A DNA stretch of 64,000 bases from Azospirillum brasilense. GTDB taxonomy: Bacteria > Pseudomonadota > Alphaproteobacteria > Azospirillales > Azospirillaceae. Positions 35,172 through 44,089 of the stretch are shown piece after piece (position 1 is the first letter of the stretch; each line of letters begins with the position of its first letter). Position numbers and translations under genes: made by a program. The DNA is taken from the NCBI RefSeq assembly GCF_007827815.1, contig NZ_VITH01000009.1, forward strand, positions 211,407 to 275,406, written 5' to 3'. The notes under the pieces are model-generated. The model worked only from the letters and a program-made list of their open reading frames with translations. It did not search any database and was not told the DNA's origin.

Positions 35172-36842
35172 ATGACCGGCCCGTTCAGCCGCACCGCCTC
35201 GATCTTCGACCGCGGTCTCGCCCCCGACCCCGCGAACCACGTCCCGCTCAGCCCGCTCAGCTTCCTGAAACGCGCGGCGAAGGTCTATCCGGACAGGCCG
35301 GCCATCCGTCACGGCCGCCGCACCATCACCTACGCGCAGTTCCACGACCGGGTGCGGCGCTTCGCCGGAGCACTGCTGCGGGCCGGGGTGAGGCGCGGCG
35401 ACACGGTGTCGGTGCTGGCGCCCAACGTCCCGGCGCTGCTGGAGGCCCATTACGCGGTGCCGCTGGCCGGCGCGGTCCTGAACGCGCTGAACACCCGGCT
35501 GGACGCCGCGGCCATCGCCTTCATCCTGGACCACAGCGAGACGAAGCTGCTGATCGTGGACCGCGAGTTGTCGCCGGTCGCCAAGGCGGCGCTCACCCGG
35601 ACGGAGCGTCCCATCACGCTGGTGGAGATCGCCGACGAGCAGGCGCCCGACACGCCGTCGCTGGGGGCCGTGGAGTATGAGGACTTCCTCGCCGCCGCCG
35701 ACCCCGCCCCCTGGCGCGGGCCGGACGACGAGTGGCAGGCCATCGCGCTGAACTACACCAGCGGCACCACCGGCAACCCCAAAGGCGTCGTCTACCACCA
35801 CCGCGGCGCCTACCTGAACGCGCTGGGCAACGCCTTTACCCTGAACGTCCGGCCGGAGAGCGTCTTCCTGTGGACGCTGCCGATGTTCCATTGCAACGGC
35901 TGGACCTACAGCTGGGCGGTCACCGCCGCGGGCGGCACCCATGTCTGCCTGCGCCGGGTGGAGCCGGCGGCGATCTTCGACGCCATCGCGGAGCTGGGCG
36001 TCACCCATCTGTGCGGCGCGCCGATCGTCCTGAACATGCTGATCCACGCCCCGGCACCGGTGCGGCGCCCCGCCCCCCGCCGGGTCATCGTGGGCACCGG
36101 CGGCGCCGCCCCGCCCTCCGCGGTCCTGGCCGGCATGGCGGCGCTGGGCTTCGAGGTGGTGCACATGTACGGGCTGACCGAATGCTACGGCCCGGCCACC
36201 GTCTGCGCCCCGCAGGAGGGATGGGAGGATCTCGACGCCGACGGGCTGGCCCTGCAATTCGCGCGGCAAGGGGTGAACCACGTCGCCGTGGAGGACGCCA
36301 CCGTGCTCGACCGCGAGACCGGCCGGCCGGTGCCCGCCGACGCGCAGACCATCGGCGAGATCGCGCTGCGCGGCAACACGGTGATGAAGGGCTATCTGAA
36401 GAACCCCGCGGCGACGAAGGAGGCGCTGAAGGACGGCTGGTTCCGCACCGGGGACCTGGGCGTGCTGCACCCCGACGGCTATATCGAGGTGAAGGACCGC
36501 AGCAAGGACATCATCATATCCGGCGGCGAGAACATCTCGTCCCTGGAGGTGGAGGAAGCGTTGTACCGGCACCCCGCCGTTCTGGAGGCCGCCGTGGTCG
36601 CCCGCCCCGACGACCGTTGGGGGGAGAGCCCCTGCGCCTTCGTGACGGTGAAGCCCGGCGCGGCGCGCCCCTCTGAGTCCGACATAATTCAATGGTGCCG
36701 CGACCGCATTGCGCACTACAAGGTGCCGCGCACCGTTGTGTTCAGCGATCTGCCGAAGACATCGACCGGTAAAATCCAGAAGACCGTCCTGCGCGACGCG
36801 GCCCGCGATCTGGGCGCGCGTCGGGAGGCCAAGAGCGTATGA
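35172..36842 (+). CDS. AMP-forming acyl-CoA synthetase (medium-chain/DmdB-like)
   Basis: Protein of 556 residues of the ANL family. Motifs: P-loop YTSGTTGNPKGVVYHH (about 194-209), MYGLTECYGP (A5), GEIALRGNTVMKGYLKN, WFRTGDLGVLHPDGYIEVKDRSKD (A7-A8), and the catalytic Lys in KTSTGKIQK. Its stop overlaps the metN start by 4 bp, so the two are translationally coupled. That context suggests an acid derived from methionine, such as methylthiopropionate (the DmdB reaction), rather than a common fatty acid; this is inference. The start ATG 35172 has only a weak AGGAAG site. Confidence 0.88.
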   Translation: MTGPFSRTASIFDRGLAPDPANHVPLSPLSFLKRAAKVYPDRPAIRHGRRTITYAQFHDRVRRFAGALLRAGVRRGDTVSVLAPNVPALLEAHYAVPLAGAVLNALNTRLDAAAIAFILDHSETKLLIVDRELSPVAKAALTRTERPITLVEIADEQAPDTPSLGAVEYEDFLAAADPAPWRGPDDEWQAIALNYTSGTTGNPKGVVYHHRGAYLNALGNAFTLNVRPESVFLWTLPMFHCNGWTYSWAVTAAGGTHVCLRRVEPAAIFDAIAELGVTHLCGAPIVLNMLIHAPAPVRRPAPRRVIVGTGGAAPPSAVLAGMAALGFEVVHMYGLTECYGPATVCAPQEGWEDLDADGLALQFARQGVNHVAVEDATVLDRETGRPVPADAQTIGEIALRGNTVMKGYLKNPAATKEALKDGWFRTGDLGVLHPDGYIEVKDRSKDIIISGGENISSLEVEEALYRHPAVLEAAVVARPDDRWGESPCAFVTVKPGAARPSESDIIQWCRDRIAHYKVPRTVVFSDLPKTSTGKIQKTVLRDAARDLGARREAKSV

Positions 36843-37903
36843 TAACCTTCGAACAGCTTCAGAAAACCTACCCGTCCCGCGGCACCGGCCAGCCGGTCCA
36901 GGCGCTCGCCGACATCGACCTGACCATCGGGCGCGGCGAGATCTACGGCATCATCGGCCGGTCGGGCGCCGGCAAATCCACGCTGCTGCGCACCGTGAAC
37001 CTGCTGGAGAAGCCGACCTCGGGCCGCGTGCTGGTCGACGGGGTGGACGTCACCGCCCTGTCGCCGCGCGATCTGCGCGAAGCGCGGCACAGCATCGGCA
37101 TGATCTTCCAGCACTTCAACCTGCTGTCCTCGCGCACGGTGTTCGACAACGTCGCCCTGCCGCTGGAGCTGGCCGGGGTGGCGAAGGCGCAGATCCGCGC
37201 GACGGTGGAGCCGCTGCTCGACCTCGTGGGCCTCACCGACAAGCGCGACCGCTACCCGGCGGAGCTGTCGGGCGGGCAGAAGCAGCGCGTCGGCATCGCC
37301 CGCGCGCTGGCCAGCAAGCCCAAGGTGCTGCTGTCGGACGAGGCGACCTCCGCCCTCGATCCGGAGACGACGACCCAGATCCTCCACCTGCTGGCCGACA
37401 TCAACAAGCGGCTGGGGCTGACCATCGTTTTGATCACCCACGAGATCGCCGTCATCAAGGAGATCTGCCACAAGGTGGCGGTGATGGAGAACGGGCGGAT
37501 CATCGAGCAGGGGCCGGTCTTCGACATCTTCGCGCACCCCAAGCACGAGACGACGAAGACCTTCGTCGACCCGGTCATCAACCGCGGCATCCCGGACAGT
37601 CTGCGCGCCCGCCTGTCGGCCACGCCGGTGCCGGGGTCGAACATGGTGCTGCGCATCACCTTTACCGGCGAGCGCGCGACCTCCCCGGTCATCAGCGCGA
37701 TCAGCCGCAAGCTGAACCTGGACCTGAACATCTGGCACGGCCAGATCGACGAGATCCAGGGCGCGCCCTTCGGAACGCTGGTGGTGGAGGCCATCGGCAA
37801 CCCGCAGTCCATCGAGGCGGCCATCAGCCTCCTGAACGTCAACAAGCTCGGTGTCGAGGTGCTCGGTCATGCTGTCCCCGGAAATCTACGCGCTGCTGTT
37901 TAA
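36839..37903 (+). CDS. metN: Methionine ABC transporter ATP-binding protein
   Basis: ATPase of 354 residues: Walker A GRSGAGKST (40-48), signature LSGGQ (143-147), Walker B VLLSDEAT (163-170) and the switch His in LITHE. A C-terminal NIL domain (about 265-345, beginning near VLRITFTGE) senses methionine and shuts down transport, as in E. coli MetN. GGGAGG (36823-36828) precedes the ATG. Confidence 0.96.
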   Translation: MITFEQLQKTYPSRGTGQPVQALADIDLTIGRGEIYGIIGRSGAGKSTLLRTVNLLEKPTSGRVLVDGVDVTALSPRDLREARHSIGMIFQHFNLLSSRTVFDNVALPLELAGVAKAQIRATVEPLLDLVGLTDKRDRYPAELSGGQKQRVGIARALASKPKVLLSDEATSALDPETTTQILHLLADINKRLGLTIVLITHEIAVIKEICHKVAVMENGRIIEQGPVFDIFAHPKHETTKTFVDPVINRGIPDSLRARLSATPVPGSNMVLRITFTGERATSPVISAISRKLNLDLNIWHGQIDEIQGAPFGTLVVEAIGNPQSIEAAISLLNVNKLGVEVLGHAVPGNLRAAV

Positions 37904-38537
37904 GGCGCTTCTCGACACGCTCTACATGGTGGCGGTGTCGGGCCTCCTGGGCACGGCGCTGGGCCTTCCGCTGGGCGTGCTCCTGGCCGTCACCGGCCGG
38001 GGGGAGCTGCTGCAGAATCTTGCCTTCAACCGGATCGCCGGCGTGCTGGTGAACATGACGCGCTCCACCCCCTTCATCATCCTGGTGGTGGCGATCATCC
38101 CCTTCACCCGCCTGATCGCCGGCACCTCCATCGGCACCGCCGCGGCCATTGTGCCGCTGACGGTCGCCGCCGTGCCCTTCATCGCCCGCATCGTCGAGGG
38201 CGCCGTGCGCGAGGTCGACCGCGGCCTGATCGAGGCGGCGCAATCCATGGGCGCCACGCCCTTCCAGATCATCCGCAAGGTCCTGCTGCCGGAGGCGATG
38301 CCCGCCATCGCGCTGGGCCTGACCCTGTCGGTGGTCAGCCTGATCGGCTATTCGGCCATGGTGGGTGCCGTGGGCGGCGGCGGCCTGGGCGACCTCGGCA
38401 TCCGCTACGGCTACCAGCGCTTCCTGCCGGAGGTGATGCTGGCCGTGGTCGTCGTGCTGATCGTGCTGGTGCAGATCGTTCAATCGACGGGCGACTGGAT
38501 CGCCCGCCGCGTCAACAAACGCAACCTGAAGTCCTGA
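37869..38537 (+). CDS. metI: Methionine ABC transporter permease
   Basis: Permease of 222 residues with five helices and the EAA loop EAAQSMGATPFQIIRKVLLPEAMP (about 123-146). It starts within the last 35 bp of metN, with GAGGTG upstream. MSRC at 37851 is an in-frame alternative start without support. Confidence 0.95.
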   Translation: MLSPEIYALLFKALLDTLYMVAVSGLLGTALGLPLGVLLAVTGRGELLQNLAFNRIAGVLVNMTRSTPFIILVVAIIPFTRLIAGTSIGTAAAIVPLTVAAVPFIARIVEGAVREVDRGLIEAAQSMGATPFQIIRKVLLPEAMPAIALGLTLSVVSLIGYSAMVGAVGGGGLGDLGIRYGYQRFLPEVMLAVVVVLIVLVQIVQSTGDWIARRVNKRNLKS

Positions 38538-38547
38538 GGAGTTGGAG

Positions 38548-39348
38548 ATGGTCCGTACCCGTGTGCTCGGCGCGGCCTTTGGTCTGGTGGCCGGCATCGC
38601 GACCCTGGCGACCGCCGTCGGCGCGTCGGCCGAAGCCCTGAAGATCGGCGTCACCCCCGGCCCGCACGGCCAGATCTTCGAGAAGGTCAAGCCGCTGGCC
38701 GCCAAGGAGGGCCTCGACCTGACGGTTCTGGAGTTCTCCGACTACGTCATCCCGAACCAGGCGTTGGCCCAGGGCGACCTGAACGCCAACTCCTTCCAGC
38801 ACCAGCCCTACCTGGACAACCAGGTGAAGGACCGCGGCTATGAGCTGGTCAGCGTCGCCAAGACGGTGATCTTCCCGATGGGCGTCTACTCGAAGAAGGT
38901 GAAGAGCCTGGACGAGCTGCCCGACGGCGCCAAGGTCTCCATCCCCAACGACCCGACCAACGGTGGCCGCGCCCTGCTGCTGCTCCAGGCCAAGGGGCTG
39001 CTGAAGGTGAAGGAGAGCGCCGGCCTGAAGGCCTCGCCGCTCGACATTTCCGACAACCCGAAGAAGCTGCAGATCCTGGAGCTGGACGCCGCCCAGCTTC
39101 CGCGCTCGCTGGACGACGTGACCGTGGCGGTCATCAACACCAACTTCGCCATGGAGTCCGGCCTGGACCCGAACAAGGACGCCATCGCCCGCGAGGCCAG
39201 CGAGAGCCCCTACGCCAACGTCATCGCCGTCCGCAAGGCCGACCAGGACAAGCCGTGGGTCGCCACGCTGGTGAAGGTGTACCAGAGCGACGAGGTGAAG
39301 CAGTTCATCCTCGACCGCTTCAAGGGCGCGGTGGTCCCGGCCTGGTAA
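38548..39348 (+). CDS. metQ: Methionine ABC transporter substrate-binding protein (second copy)
   Basis: Protein of 266 residues with a signal peptide (about 1-27). It shares LKIGVTPGPHGQIFE, NANSFQHQPYLDNQVKDRGYE, SIPNDPTNGGRALLLLQ and LDAAQLPRSLDDV with the first MetQ but is clearly diverged, so the two may bind different ligands (for example D- versus L-methionine or the sulfoxide). GAGGAG (38536-38541) places the start at ATG 38548. Last gene of the operon. Confidence 0.94.
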   Translation: MVRTRVLGAAFGLVAGIATLATAVGASAEALKIGVTPGPHGQIFEKVKPLAAKEGLDLTVLEFSDYVIPNQALAQGDLNANSFQHQPYLDNQVKDRGYELVSVAKTVIFPMGVYSKKVKSLDELPDGAKVSIPNDPTNGGRALLLLQAKGLLKVKESAGLKASPLDISDNPKKLQILELDAAQLPRSLDDVTVAVINTNFAMESGLDPNKDAIAREASESPYANVIAVRKADQDKPWVATLVKVYQSDEVKQFILDRFKGAVVPAW

Positions 39349-39379
39349 CCAGCGGGGAGGACAGCCCTTCCAACGTCCT

Positions 39380-39424
39380 GGAGAAGCCCTGGTCCGGTCA
39401 ACGGACCGGGGCTTCTCCGTTTTG
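39380..39424 (+). terminator. Intrinsic terminator of the methionine operon
   Basis: GGAGAAGCCC-TGGTCCG pairs with CGGACCG-GGGCTTCTCC around a short loop, then GTTTTG. It lies 31 bp after the second metQ. Confidence 0.85.
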
Positions 39425-39515
39425 GCGTGCTCCTCATCGCGCTCAAGCGCTCCGCCTGCGGCAAAAACGCCCGTTCCGATCATGGGCTCCGGTTCCCCCT
39501 TTCGCCCTCATAACT

Positions 39516-39531
39516 GATATATTAATATATC
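39516..39531. promoter_or_regulatory. 16-bp palindrome upstream of galM
   Basis: GATATATTAATATATC is symmetrical over 16 bp and matches TATAYTARTATA at its core, as at ppc, 9336 and gap. A -35-like TTCGCC at 39501-39506 sits at the same distance from the centre as in those promoters. The galM ATG is 43 bp downstream. Confidence 0.6.
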
Positions 39532-39574
39532 CAATATCCTTCCGGCATCCTCCGGTCCAAGGGGCACCCACGCC

Positions 39575-40648
39575 ATGACGCCTTATGCCGACCTCCGGCG
39601 CGAGGATTTCCGCGCCACCATCGACGGCACGCCGACCGACCTGTTCACCCTGCGCAACCGCCGGGGCATGGCCGTGCGCATCACCAATTACGGCTGCAAG
39701 ATCGTCCAGATCCTGGCGCCCGACCGCGACGGCGCCCTCGGCGACGTGGTGCAGGGCTACGAGACGCTGGAGCAGACGATGGCCGGCCAGCCCTCCATGG
39801 GCTCCTTCATCGGGCGCTATTGCGGGCGCATCGGCGGCGGACGCTTCACGCTGGGCGGGGTGGAGCACCGCACCGCCGTCAACGCGCCGCCCAACACGCT
39901 GCACGGCGGCCAGCGCGGCTCGCGCTTCCGCACCTTCGCCGCCCGGCAACTGGACGAGACGAGCCTGGAGCTGACCCACGTCTTCCAGGACGGGGAGGAG
40001 GGCTTTCCCGGCACCCTGCCCGTCCGGCTGGTCTATGCGCTGGACGAGGACAACGCCCTGACCATCGCCTGGACCGCCGTGGCGGCGGACAAGGCGACCG
40101 TGGCGAACTTCACCGACCACAGCTTCTTCAACCTGTCGGGCGACGCCGGGTCCTCCATCCTCGACCATGTGGCGACGGTCAACGGCGGCCGCTATCTGGC
40201 GCTTGATGCCACCGCCGTCCCCACCGGGGAGCTGGTGGACGTGACCGGCACCCCACTCGACTTCCGCAGCCCCGCCGCCTTCGGCGCGCGGATCGGCGCC
40301 GACCATCCGATGCTGGCGCTCGGCAAGGGCTACGACCTGCATTACGCGGTGGACAAGCCGGAGGGCGCGCTGGGGCTGCACGCCCGCGTCCTCCATCCGG
40401 GCAGCGGACGGGTGCTGGAGGTCCTCTCCACCGAACCCGGCCTGCAGGTCTACACCGGCAATTTCCTCGATGGCCAGACGCCGCGCGACCTGGGCAAGGG
40501 CGGGACGCTCTACACCCGGCACAGCGCCTTCTGCCTGGAGCCGTCGCACTTCCCCAACGCCGTCAACATCCCGTCCTTCCCCTCCACCGCGCTGGCCCCC
40601 GGCCAATGGTACGCGGGCCGCATCGTCTACCGCTTCGGCATCGCCTGA
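39575..40648 (+). CDS. galM: Aldose 1-epimerase (galactose mutarotase)
   Basis: Protein of 357 residues that interconverts alpha and beta anomers of hexoses. Motifs: NRRGMAVRITNYGCKIVQI, GRYCGRIGGGRF (about 84-95), NTLHGG (His of the active site), VANFTDHSFFNLSGD (second His) and a C-terminal AFCLEPSHFPNAVN with the catalytic Glu. No signal peptide. It is followed 42 bp later by the uxaB-like gene, probably in one operon for sugar or sugar-acid use. Confidence 0.92.
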   Translation: MTPYADLRREDFRATIDGTPTDLFTLRNRRGMAVRITNYGCKIVQILAPDRDGALGDVVQGYETLEQTMAGQPSMGSFIGRYCGRIGGGRFTLGGVEHRTAVNAPPNTLHGGQRGSRFRTFAARQLDETSLELTHVFQDGEEGFPGTLPVRLVYALDEDNALTIAWTAVAADKATVANFTDHSFFNLSGDAGSSILDHVATVNGGRYLALDATAVPTGELVDVTGTPLDFRSPAAFGARIGADHPMLALGKGYDLHYAVDKPEGALGLHARVLHPGSGRVLEVLSTEPGLQVYTGNFLDGQTPRDLGKGGTLYTRHSAFCLEPSHFPNAVNIPSFPSTALAPGQWYAGRIVYRFGIA

Positions 40649-40690
40649 ACGCCCCGCCAGCGCCTTCCGATTTTCAAAGGACCCTCCGTC

Positions 40691-42196
40691 ATGCCTCTTC
40701 TCTCCCGTGACCCGCTCGCCGCCGGCGCCTTCGATGTGGCGCACACGGCGGGCGCCCCGCGGCTGCCCGTCACCGTCCTTCAGATCGGCGACGGCAACTT
40801 CCTGCGCGGCTTCGTCGATTGGATGGTGGACGTCGCCAACGGCGCCGGGCTGATGAGCGCCGGGGTCGCCGTCGCCCAGCCGCTGGACCAGGGCGTCGCC
40901 GGCCCGCTGACCGCGCAGGAGGGGCTCTACACCATCCTGCTGCGCGGCATCGAGCGGGGCGCGGCGGTCGAATCCCGCCGGGTGGTGAGCTGTGTGTCCG
41001 AGGCGCTGAACCCCTATGCGGAGTGGGACCGCATGCTGGCCCTCGCCACGTCCCCGGCGCTGCGCTTCCTGGTGTCCAACACGACGGAGGCCGGCATCGC
41101 CGACGTGGCGGAACCCTACACCCCCGGCGCCAGCCAGCAGAGCTTCCCGGCCAAGGTCGCGGCGCTGCTGCACGCCCGCTTCACCGCGCTGGGCGGCACG
41201 CCGGAGAGCGGCCTCGTCCTGCTGCCCTGCGAGCTGATCGAGGCCAACGGCGCCAAGCTGAAGCGGATCGTCCTGGCCCACGCCAAACGCTGGGGCCTGG
41301 AATCCGGCTTCACCACCTGGGTCGAGGCGCACAACCACTTCCTGAACACGCTGGTCGACCGCATCGTCCCCGGCTACCCGCGCGACGAGGCCGCGGCGCT
41401 CGCCGCCGCATGGGGCTATGAGGACCCGCTGGCCGTGGCCGGCGAGCCCTTCCATGTCTGGGTCATCGAAGGCCCGGCGGCCCTGGCCGAGGAGTTCCCG
41501 CTGCACAGGGCCGGGCTGAACGTGGTCTGGACCGACGACCTGCAGCCCTACCGCACGCGCAAGGTGCGCATCCTCAACGGCGCCCACACCGCCGGCGCCC
41601 TCGCCGCCTTCGTGGCGGGGGTGGACACGGTGAAGGGCATGATGGACGACGCCACCCTGTCCGCCTACCTGAACACGGTGATGTTCGGCGAGATTGTGCC
41701 CTTCGTGCCCCTGCCGGACGCCGAGCGCCAGGACTACGCCCGCACCATCATGGAGCGCTTCGGCAACCCCCACATCCGGCACGAGCTGATCGCCATCTCG
41801 CTGAACTCGGTGTCGAAGTGGCAGGTCCGCGTGCTGCCCAGCTTGAAGGATTACGCCGCCGCCCATGGCGAGGCGCCGGACGGCCTGTCCTTCTCGCTGG
41901 CCGCCCTGCTGCGTTTCTACAAGGGCACGCCGGCGGCGGACGGCGCCTGCACCGGCAACCGCGACGCCGGTCCCTACCCGATTCGCGACGACGCGGCGGT
42001 GCTGACGGCGCTGTCCGGCGCCTGGGCCGCGCATGGCGACGACCCGGCGGCGCTGGTGGACGCCGTGCTGTCCAACGCCGCGCTGTGGGGCGAGGACCTG
42101 ACCCGCATCCCCGGTCTGGCCCACCGCACCGCCGTTCATCTGGCGGTGATCGAGGAGCGCGGCATGCGCAGCGCTTTGGAAGCGTTGGTGAGCTGA
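40691..42196 (+). CDS. uxaB: Tagaturonate reductase-like protein of the mannitol dehydrogenase family
   Basis: NAD-dependent enzyme of 501 residues. An N-terminal Rossmann region (VLQIGDGNFLRGFVDWMVD) is followed by FLVSNTTEAG, LLPCELIEANG and WVEAHNHFLNTLVDRIVPG. The C-terminal dehydrogenase domain carries KVRILNGAHTAGALAA. These match UxaB (altronate:NAD oxidoreductase) better than mannitol dehydrogenase, but fructuronate reductase is a close alternative. AAAGGA precedes the ATG. Other hexuronate genes are absent from the window. Confidence 0.82.
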   Translation: MPLLSRDPLAAGAFDVAHTAGAPRLPVTVLQIGDGNFLRGFVDWMVDVANGAGLMSAGVAVAQPLDQGVAGPLTAQEGLYTILLRGIERGAAVESRRVVSCVSEALNPYAEWDRMLALATSPALRFLVSNTTEAGIADVAEPYTPGASQQSFPAKVAALLHARFTALGGTPESGLVLLPCELIEANGAKLKRIVLAHAKRWGLESGFTTWVEAHNHFLNTLVDRIVPGYPRDEAAALAAAWGYEDPLAVAGEPFHVWVIEGPAALAEEFPLHRAGLNVVWTDDLQPYRTRKVRILNGAHTAGALAAFVAGVDTVKGMMDDATLSAYLNTVMFGEIVPFVPLPDAERQDYARTIMERFGNPHIRHELIAISLNSVSKWQVRVLPSLKDYAAAHGEAPDGLSFSLAALLRFYKGTPAADGACTGNRDAGPYPIRDDAAVLTALSGAWAAHGDDPAALVDAVLSNAALWGEDLTRIPGLAHRTAVHLAVIEERGMRSALEALVS

Positions 42197-42200
42197 TTTA

Positions 42201-42379
42201 ACCCTCTCCCCTCCGCTCACGCGCAAACGAAGTTTGCGCTGACGCGACAGGCGGACCTTCGGTCCGCCGAAAGCGGGGAGAGGGTGGCCCGGAGGGCCGG
42301 TGAGGGGGATGCGCGTGGCGGTACGTCCGGCATGAGCGCAACCCCCTCACCCTAACCCTCTCCCAGGGGGAGAGGGGAA
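42201..42379. repeat. REP-like palindromic element, long form
   Basis: Same outer arms as the 35019-35137 copy (AACCCTCTCCCCTCC ... GGGGAGAGGG, GGTGAGGGGG ... CCCCCTCACCC) with an extra insert holding two more hairpins, GCGCAAAC/GTTTGCGC and GCGGACC/GGTCCGC. It fills most of the gap between uxaB and the molybdate-type transporter. Confidence 0.8.
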
Positions 42380-42396
42380 CGTCCCATATCCACAAC

Positions 42397-42454
42397 CGCT
42401 ATATACCTTCACGTACAACGGCCTGTTGACAGCGTCCCGCCAGCGCAGTATCCG
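42397..42454 (+). promoter_or_regulatory. Promoter with ModE-like box upstream of modA
   Basis: CGCTATATA (42397-42405) and TACAACG (42414-42420) form an imperfect dyad resembling a ModE operator. TTGACA (42426-42431), 17 bp, TATCCG (42449-42454) makes the promoter. Confidence 0.4.
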
Positions 42455-42511
42455 AATCGATACAGCGTCGGGCGAGTCACCATTCCGCAACGAACCGAAG
42501 GAACCGTGTCC

Positions 42512-43279
42512 ATGCGTTTGAAAGCCCTCGCCCTCGCCTTCGGGCTGCTGGCCCTCCAGACCGCCGCCCAGACCGCTGCGGTCGCCGCCCAGGACCTCCA
42601 TGCCTATGTCGGCGCCGGCCTCCGCCCGCCGGTCGAGGCGCTGATCGAGGACTTCCGCAAGGAGACCGGGATCACCGTGACGGCCGAGTATGGCGGGTCG
42701 GGCCAGCTTCTCGCCCGCTTCACCGAGACGAAGGCCGGCGACCTGTTCATCCCCGGCACGACCTTCTACACCGACAAGCTGAAGGAGCTGGACGCCGTCG
42801 CCGACCTGACGGTGCTGGTGGTGCACGGCCCCGTGCTGGCCGTGGCGCCGGGCAAGGCCGAGGCGATCCGCGGTTTCGCCGACCTCGCCAAGCCGGGCGT
42901 CCGCGTCGGGCTCGGCGACCCGCAGGCGATGGCGCTGGGCCGCACGGCGGAGGACATCCTGGACAAGTCCGGCCAGGGCGAGGCGATCCGCCGCAACGTC
43001 ACCGTCCGCGCCGCGACCGTGAAGCAGCTCGCTCTCTATGTGCTGGACGGCAACGTCGACGCCGCCATCATCGGCGCGTCGGAGGCCGCGCAGAATCCCG
43101 GCAAGCTGTCCGTCCTCGCCATCCCGCCGGACTGGTACGAGGCCGAATACGCCCCCGTCGCCGTGCTGAAGACCAGCGCCGCGCCGGAGGCCGCCAAGCG
43201 CTTCGCCGATTTCCTGGCCTCGGACGCCGGCCTCGCCACCTTCCAGCGCTTCGGCTTCCCGCCCGCTCCGAAGATGTGA
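42512..43279 (+). CDS. modA: Molybdate-type ABC transporter substrate-binding protein
   Basis: Exported protein of 255 residues (signal about 1-26). Features typical of ModA/WtpA-type oxyanion binders: YVGAGLRPPVEALIEDFRKETGITVTAEYGGSGQLLARF (phosphate-like Ser/Gly loops), AGDLFIPG and VGLGDPQAMALGRTAEDIL. AAGGAA (42498-42503) places the start at ATG 42512; GTG 42506 is too close to it. The permease follows 3 bp later. Ligand could be molybdate, tungstate or another oxyanion. Confidence 0.85.
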   Translation: MRLKALALAFGLLALQTAAQTAAVAAQDLHAYVGAGLRPPVEALIEDFRKETGITVTAEYGGSGQLLARFTETKAGDLFIPGTTFYTDKLKELDAVADLTVLVVHGPVLAVAPGKAEAIRGFADLAKPGVRVGLGDPQAMALGRTAEDILDKSGQGEAIRRNVTVRAATVKQLALYVLDGNVDAAIIGASEAAQNPGKLSVLAIPPDWYEAEYAPVAVLKTSAAPEAAKRFADFLASDAGLATFQRFGFPPAPKM

Positions 43280-43282
43280 CGG

Positions 43283-44089
43283 ATGGGCTTCGCTGCCCTG
43301 CTGGCCCTGCCGCTCGCCATCGTCGCGCTGACGATCGCGGGCGTGCTGGGCGCCCTGCTCGCCCGCCTGCCCCCGGCCGATCTGTGGACCGCCCTGACCG
43401 CGGCGGAGACCCTGTTCGCGCTGCGGCTGTCGGCGCTGACCTCGGTCGCGGCGCTGGGAATCGCGCTGGTCCTCGGCCTGCCGGCGGCCTACCTGATGGC
43501 GCATTGGCGCTTTCCGGGAAAGATGCTGCTCGACACGCTGCTCGACGTGCCGCTGGTCATGCCGCCGCTGGTCGCCGGGCTGGGGCTGCTGTTCCTGCTC
43601 GGCCGCAACGGGCCGGTTCCCGCGCTGGGGATGGAGTTGCTGTTCTCCCCCGCGGGCGTGGTGCTGGCCCTGGCCTTCGTGTCCACCGCCGTGGTGGTGC
43701 GCACCGCAACGGCGGCCTTCCGGTCCGTCGCCCCCGGCTATGCCGTCGCGGCGCAGTCGCTGGGCGCCACCCCGTGGACCGTGTTCTGGCGGGTGGAGCT
43801 GCCGCTGGCCGCCCGGGGGGTCGCGGCGGGCGCCGTGCTGGCCTGGGCGCGGGCGCTGGGCGAGTTCGGCGCCACGCTGATGGTCGCCGGGGCCACGCGC
43901 CTGAAGACCGAGACGCTGCCCATAGCCGTCTTCCTCAACATCGCGACCGGGGAGACCGGCATCGCCGTGGCTTGCGCCCTCCTGCTTCTGGCGACGGCTC
44001 TGCTGATGCTGGTGGCGATGCGGCTGCTCGGTGCGCAGCGGAACGACAGGGTCAGCCGCGGGTCCGCAGCCGGTTGCGGACCCGCTTGA
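43283..44089 (+). CDS. modB: Molybdate-type ABC transporter permease
   Basis: Permease of 268 residues with about six helices and the cytoplasmic EAA loop AAQSLGATPWTVFWRVELPLAARG (about 155-178), followed by WARALGEFGATLMVAGATRLKTETLPIAVFLN, characteristic of the ModB/CysW branch. No ATPase gene (modC) is next to it. Its last 38 bp overlap the convergent gene at 44052-45326; the tail RVSRGSAAGCGPA lies in the overlap and may be dispensable. Confidence 0.88.
   Translation: MGFAALLALPLAIVALTIAGVLGALLARLPPADLWTALTAAETLFALRLSALTSVAALGIALVLGLPAAYLMAHWRFPGKMLLDTLLDVPLVMPPLVAGLGLLFLLGRNGPVPALGMELLFSPAGVVLALAFVSTAVVVRTATAAFRSVAPGYAVAAQSLGATPWTVFWRVELPLAARGVAAGAVLAWARALGEFGATLMVAGATRLKTETLPIAVFLNIATGETGIAVACALLLLATALLMLVAMRLLGAQRNDRVSRGSAAGCGPA

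Noticed and set aside
40691..42196. Annotation as mannitol 2-dehydrogenase
   Set aside because: Same superfamily, but the overall motif pattern is closer to UxaB; still an alternative at family level.
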